This document shows, piece by piece, positions 6,470 to 6,550 of a stretch of 6,550 bases of DNA (positions are counted from its first letter, which is position 1; each line of letters begins with the position of its first letter). Both the position numbers and the translations under genes were made by a program. Below the pieces are notes generated by a model. The model searched no databases. It was not told where the DNA came from and saw only the letters and a list, made by a program, of their open reading frames with translations. Origin of the DNA: Bacteroidota bacterium (GTDB taxonomy: Bacteria > Bacteroidota > Bacteroidia > B-17B0 > Aurantibacillaceae); assembly GCA_025359355.1 (NCBI GenBank), contig JANYGR010000517.1, forward strand, positions 1-6,550. Direction: 5' to 3'.

Positions 6470-6550
6470 ATGAAAAAATTAGCTTTAGTGATTTTGTGCG
6501 TTGCATCATTTTATGGTTGCGATCGCATTAATCAAAAAATTGCCATTAAA
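6470..6550 (+). CDS. N-terminus of a probable lipoprotein, cut by the window edge
   Basis: An ATG at 6470 opens 27 codons that run in frame to the last base of the window. The start M-K-K-L-A-L-V-I-L with a hydrophobic core and F-Y-G-C (14-17) is a lipoprotein signal peptide with Cys17 as the lipidation site. The mature part seen begins C-D-R-I-N-Q-K. Nothing in the visible portion identifies its function. The leader is A-rich, as for the other genes here, and the gene follows a strong terminator, so it should have its own promoter. Confidence 0.7.
   Translation, partial: MKKLALVILCVASFYGCDRINQKIAIK

Overview
The window looks like an ordinary chromosomal segment of a Bacteroidota bacterium. 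The evidence is AT-rich DNA, A-rich leaders without clear Shine-Dalgarno sequences, a TAnnTTTG-type -7 promoter element, a TonB-dependent receptor with an N-terminal carboxypeptidase-D-regulatory-like domain, and small lipoproteins. The family (Flavobacteriales, Sphingobacteriales, Chitinophagales or other) cannot be fixed from the sequence. Base composition looks even throughout, and there are no insertion sequences, integrase genes, tRNA genes, rRNA genes or CRISPR arrays.

The left half (1-3073) holds three genes on the minus strand. In transcription order they are dprA (1964-3073), a flavin-dependent halogenase-family FAD enzyme (587-1834) and an 80-residue lipoprotein with a Thr-rich tail (65-307). 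The halogenase and lipoprotein genes each end in a clear hairpin-plus-T-run terminator (527-560 and 1-40), so they are probably separate transcription units. No convincing terminator was found after dprA.

The right half (3124-6550) runs on the plus strand. A 784-residue TonB-dependent receptor (3124-5478) diverges from dprA across a spacer of only 50 bp. A Bax inhibitor-1/YbhL-type seven-helix membrane protein (5563-6297) follows, with its own -7 element and a strong terminator (6315-6354). The window closes on the first 27 codons of another lipoprotein gene (6470-6550), whose leader contains an inverted repeat.

The genes do not form an evident pathway: DNA uptake processing (DprA), aromatic oxidation or halogenation, outer-membrane import and membrane ion homeostasis are unrelated roles. 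I did not find a convincing undescribed system. The most interesting item is the halogenase homologue, which keeps the family's signature residues but has no recognisable biosynthetic partner in view.
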